From assembly GCA_005887735.1 (NCBI GenBank), contig VBII01000044.1, positions 1 to 33,331 of the forward strand: a stretch of DNA of 33,331 nucleotides. The letters run 5' to 3'. Below are positions 32,208 to 33,331 of the stretch, one piece after another; position 1 is the stretch's first letter; each line of letters starts with the position of its first letter. Under the pieces are notes generated by a model that had not been told where the DNA came from, did not search any database, and was given only the letters and a program-made list of their open reading frames with translations. This stretch comes from Chloroflexota bacterium (GTDB lineage: Bacteria; Chloroflexota; Dormibacteria; Dormibacterales; Dormibacteraceae). A program made the position numbers and the translations under genes.

Positions 32208-32411
32208 TCATCCGAGTAAGTGGCGGCGCTCGTTCAGCCTGCGTCGAAGCTCGGCGCGGCGTTCGACAAACCGCCGGTCCTCCACCCTCCGCTCGACCTC
32301 GACTGCGACCACCGTTACGCGTCGGTCGCTGGTCGAGCGCCGCTCGGCCTGACGGTGATCCACCTCACTGCGGCGTGAAGCCGCCCTCTTTTCCTCCAGC
32401 GTGCTACTCAT
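32208..32411 (-). CDS. Small Arg/Glu-rich protein between tadA and flp
   Basis: A 67-residue protein with no recognised family. It is made almost entirely of Arg, Glu, Ser, Val and Asp, with repeated ERR/DRR units (ERRSTSDRRV, VERRVEDRRFVERRAELRRR). No membrane segment is present. A GGAGGAAGGAG sequence precedes the ATG at 32411 and the spacing to the tadA stop is only 15 bases, which supports a real gene in the pilus operon. It could be a small accessory or regulatory protein of the Tad system. Its composition also resembles the tail of high-GC random frames, so the call is moderate. Confidence 0.55.
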   Translation of the reverse strand: MSSTLEEKRAASRRSEVDHRQAERRSTSDRRVTVVAVEVERRVEDRRFVERRAELRRRLNERRHLLG

Positions 32412-32426
32412 CTCCTTCCTCCTCCT

Positions 32427-33331
32427 TCAATTTGTTGATGGCGCGGTGTGTACGAAATCGGGAAACAACAGCTCGATCTCAGGCGGCATCTCATGGCCAA
32501 GCTCGTCGAGGCGCTCCAGGATGCGTGGACGGATGCCCGTCGGTGCAAAACGCCCGATCACGCGGCCTTGACCATCGACGCCGCTGCGTATGAACTTGAA
32601 AACGTCTTGCATGGTGATCACGTCTTCCTCCATGCCACTCACCTCGCTGATCTGCACCACCTTGCGGGTCCCGTCGCGCAGCCTTTCGAGATGCACGACC
32701 ACGTTGATCGCACTGGTGATCTGCGCACGGATTGCGCGGAGCGGCAGGTCATAACCCGCCATCATCACGAGAGTCTCGATCCTGGACAGGGCGTCGCGCG
32801 GCTTGTTCGCGTGCAGCGTGGTCAGCGATCCGTCGTGCCCGGTGTTCATCGCCTGAAGCATGTCCAGGGCCTCCGGGCCACGGACCTCTCCCACGATCAG
32901 CCTGTCGGGGCGCATGCGGAGCGACGAGATGACGAGGTCACGGATCGTGATTTCTTTTCCATCGAGGCCGGCGGGACGGGCTTCGAGGCGCGCCACGTGG
33001 CGCTGGCGCAGCTGAAGCTCCGCGGCGTCCTCGATGGTGACGATCCGCTCCTCCGCCGGGATGTAACCCGACAGGACGTTGAGGAGAGTCGTCTTGCCGC
33101 TGCCCGTGCCACCGCTGACGACGATGTTCGCCCTCGCCATGACACAGGCCTTCAGGAAGCCGAAAGCGCTCTCGCTGCAGCTGCCGAGGCGGACCAGGTC
33201 ACCCATGTCGAGGGGACCTCGGACGAACCTGCGTATGTTCACCAGGGGGCCGTCGACCGCAATCGGTGGGATCGCCACGTGCACGCGAGATCCGTCGGCG
33301 AGGCGAGCATCGCATATGGGGTTATCGGCAT
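32427..33331 (-). CDS. cpaF: TadA/CpaF-type secretion ATPase (5' end beyond window)
   Basis: About 300 residues of the C-terminal ATPase core. ARLADGSRVHVAIPP is the usual start of the core, followed by Walker A GGTGSGKTT, EDAAELQLRQRHVARLE, the Walker B region RMRPDRLIVGEVRGPEA, and the His box GHDGSLTTLHAN. It powers Tad pilus assembly from the cytoplasmic face. The frame is open to the right edge, so the N-terminal domain is missing from this window. It heads a minus-strand set with the small Arg/Glu-rich gene and flp. Confidence 0.93.
   Translation of the reverse strand, partial: ADNPICDARLADGSRVHVAIPPIAVDGPLVNIRRFVRGPLDMGDLVRLGSCSESAFGFLKACVMARANIVVSGGTGSGKTTLLNVLSGYIPAEERIVTIEDAAELQLRQRHVARLEARPAGLDGKEITIRDLVISSLRMRPDRLIVGEVRGPEALDMLQAMNTGHDGSLTTLHANKPRDALSRIETLVMMAGYDLPLRAIRAQITSAINVVVHLERLRDGTRKVVQISEVSGMEEDVITMQDVFKFIRSGVDGQGRVIGRFAPTGIRPRILERLDELGHEMPPEIELLFPDFVHTAPSTN

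Noticed and set aside
1-33331. CRISPR arrays, transposases, tRNA or rRNA genes, toxin-antitoxin pairs
   Set aside because: No direct-repeat array, transposase motif, tRNA-like cloverleaf or typical toxin/antitoxin pair was recognised by eye; a covariance-model scan was not possible.

Overview
The window is a gene-dense, high-GC bacterial chromosome segment, apparently without insertion sequences, CRISPR, tRNA or rRNA. An hrcA-grpE-dnaJ cluster with a textbook CIRCE operator, an archaeal-type nicotinate phosphoribosyltransferase, family-4-like uracil-DNA glycosylase, Tad/Flp pilus genes, lipoproteins and frequent GTG/TTG starts suggest a high-GC Terrabacteria lineage such as Dormibacterota, Chloroflexota or a deep actinobacterial relative. 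That placement is an inference from gene content; nothing here proves it.

Left part (1-9.9 kb, all minus strand) is a surface-polysaccharide and sorting region. In transcription order: a membrane protein carrying two c-di-GMP domains (PAS/GAF/PAS-GGDEF-EAL), coupled to a shortened RmlD-like reductase; a hairpin-rich spacer; then a tightly overlapping operon. That operon holds (i) a GT2 membrane glycosyltransferase with two MerR/excisionase-type HTH domains at its N-terminus and, at its C-terminus, a secreted domain ending in a CTERM sorting tag (VPES, hydrophobic helix, RRRR); (ii) an exosortase/archaeosortase-family protein with its Cys, Arg and His in place; and (iii) a flippase-like (MprF/AglD-type membrane domain) protein fused to a GT4 glycosyltransferase that runs off the left edge. 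The GT2 gene is broken at about 4000 by a deletion plus frameshift that removes the TED motif. This operon is the best candidate for an undescribed system: a glycosyltransferase that may itself be the exosortase substrate.

Middle part (10-24.9 kb) is mostly housekeeping: a small charged protein, a PT-linker lipoprotein, dnaJ-grpE-hrcA (no dnaK in the cluster), a small secreted protein, hemW with a zinc-ribbon gene and ybaK, a UDP-sugar epimerase, a lipoprotein, lepA, a small membrane protein, and an overlapping rsmE/YCII/UDG/nicotinate phosphoribosyltransferase operon. Then come mrp and a DUF971 gene separated only by an in-frame TAG, as if an HCF101-like fusion had been split.

Right part (24.9-33.3 kb): a DUF3048 membrane-anchored protein, then a plus-strand stress-like cluster (sigma-region-4 domain on a membrane anchor, MASE1 histidine kinase, tandem universal stress protein, trehalose-6-phosphate synthase). 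This converges on a minus-strand Tad pilus operon (TadA/CpaF ATPase cut by the right edge, a small Arg/Glu-rich protein, Flp pilin). Palindromic GC-rich repeats recur at 5.6, 10.0 and 15.77 kb; the last is read through as the N-terminus of hemW. Several genes appear to start at CTG.
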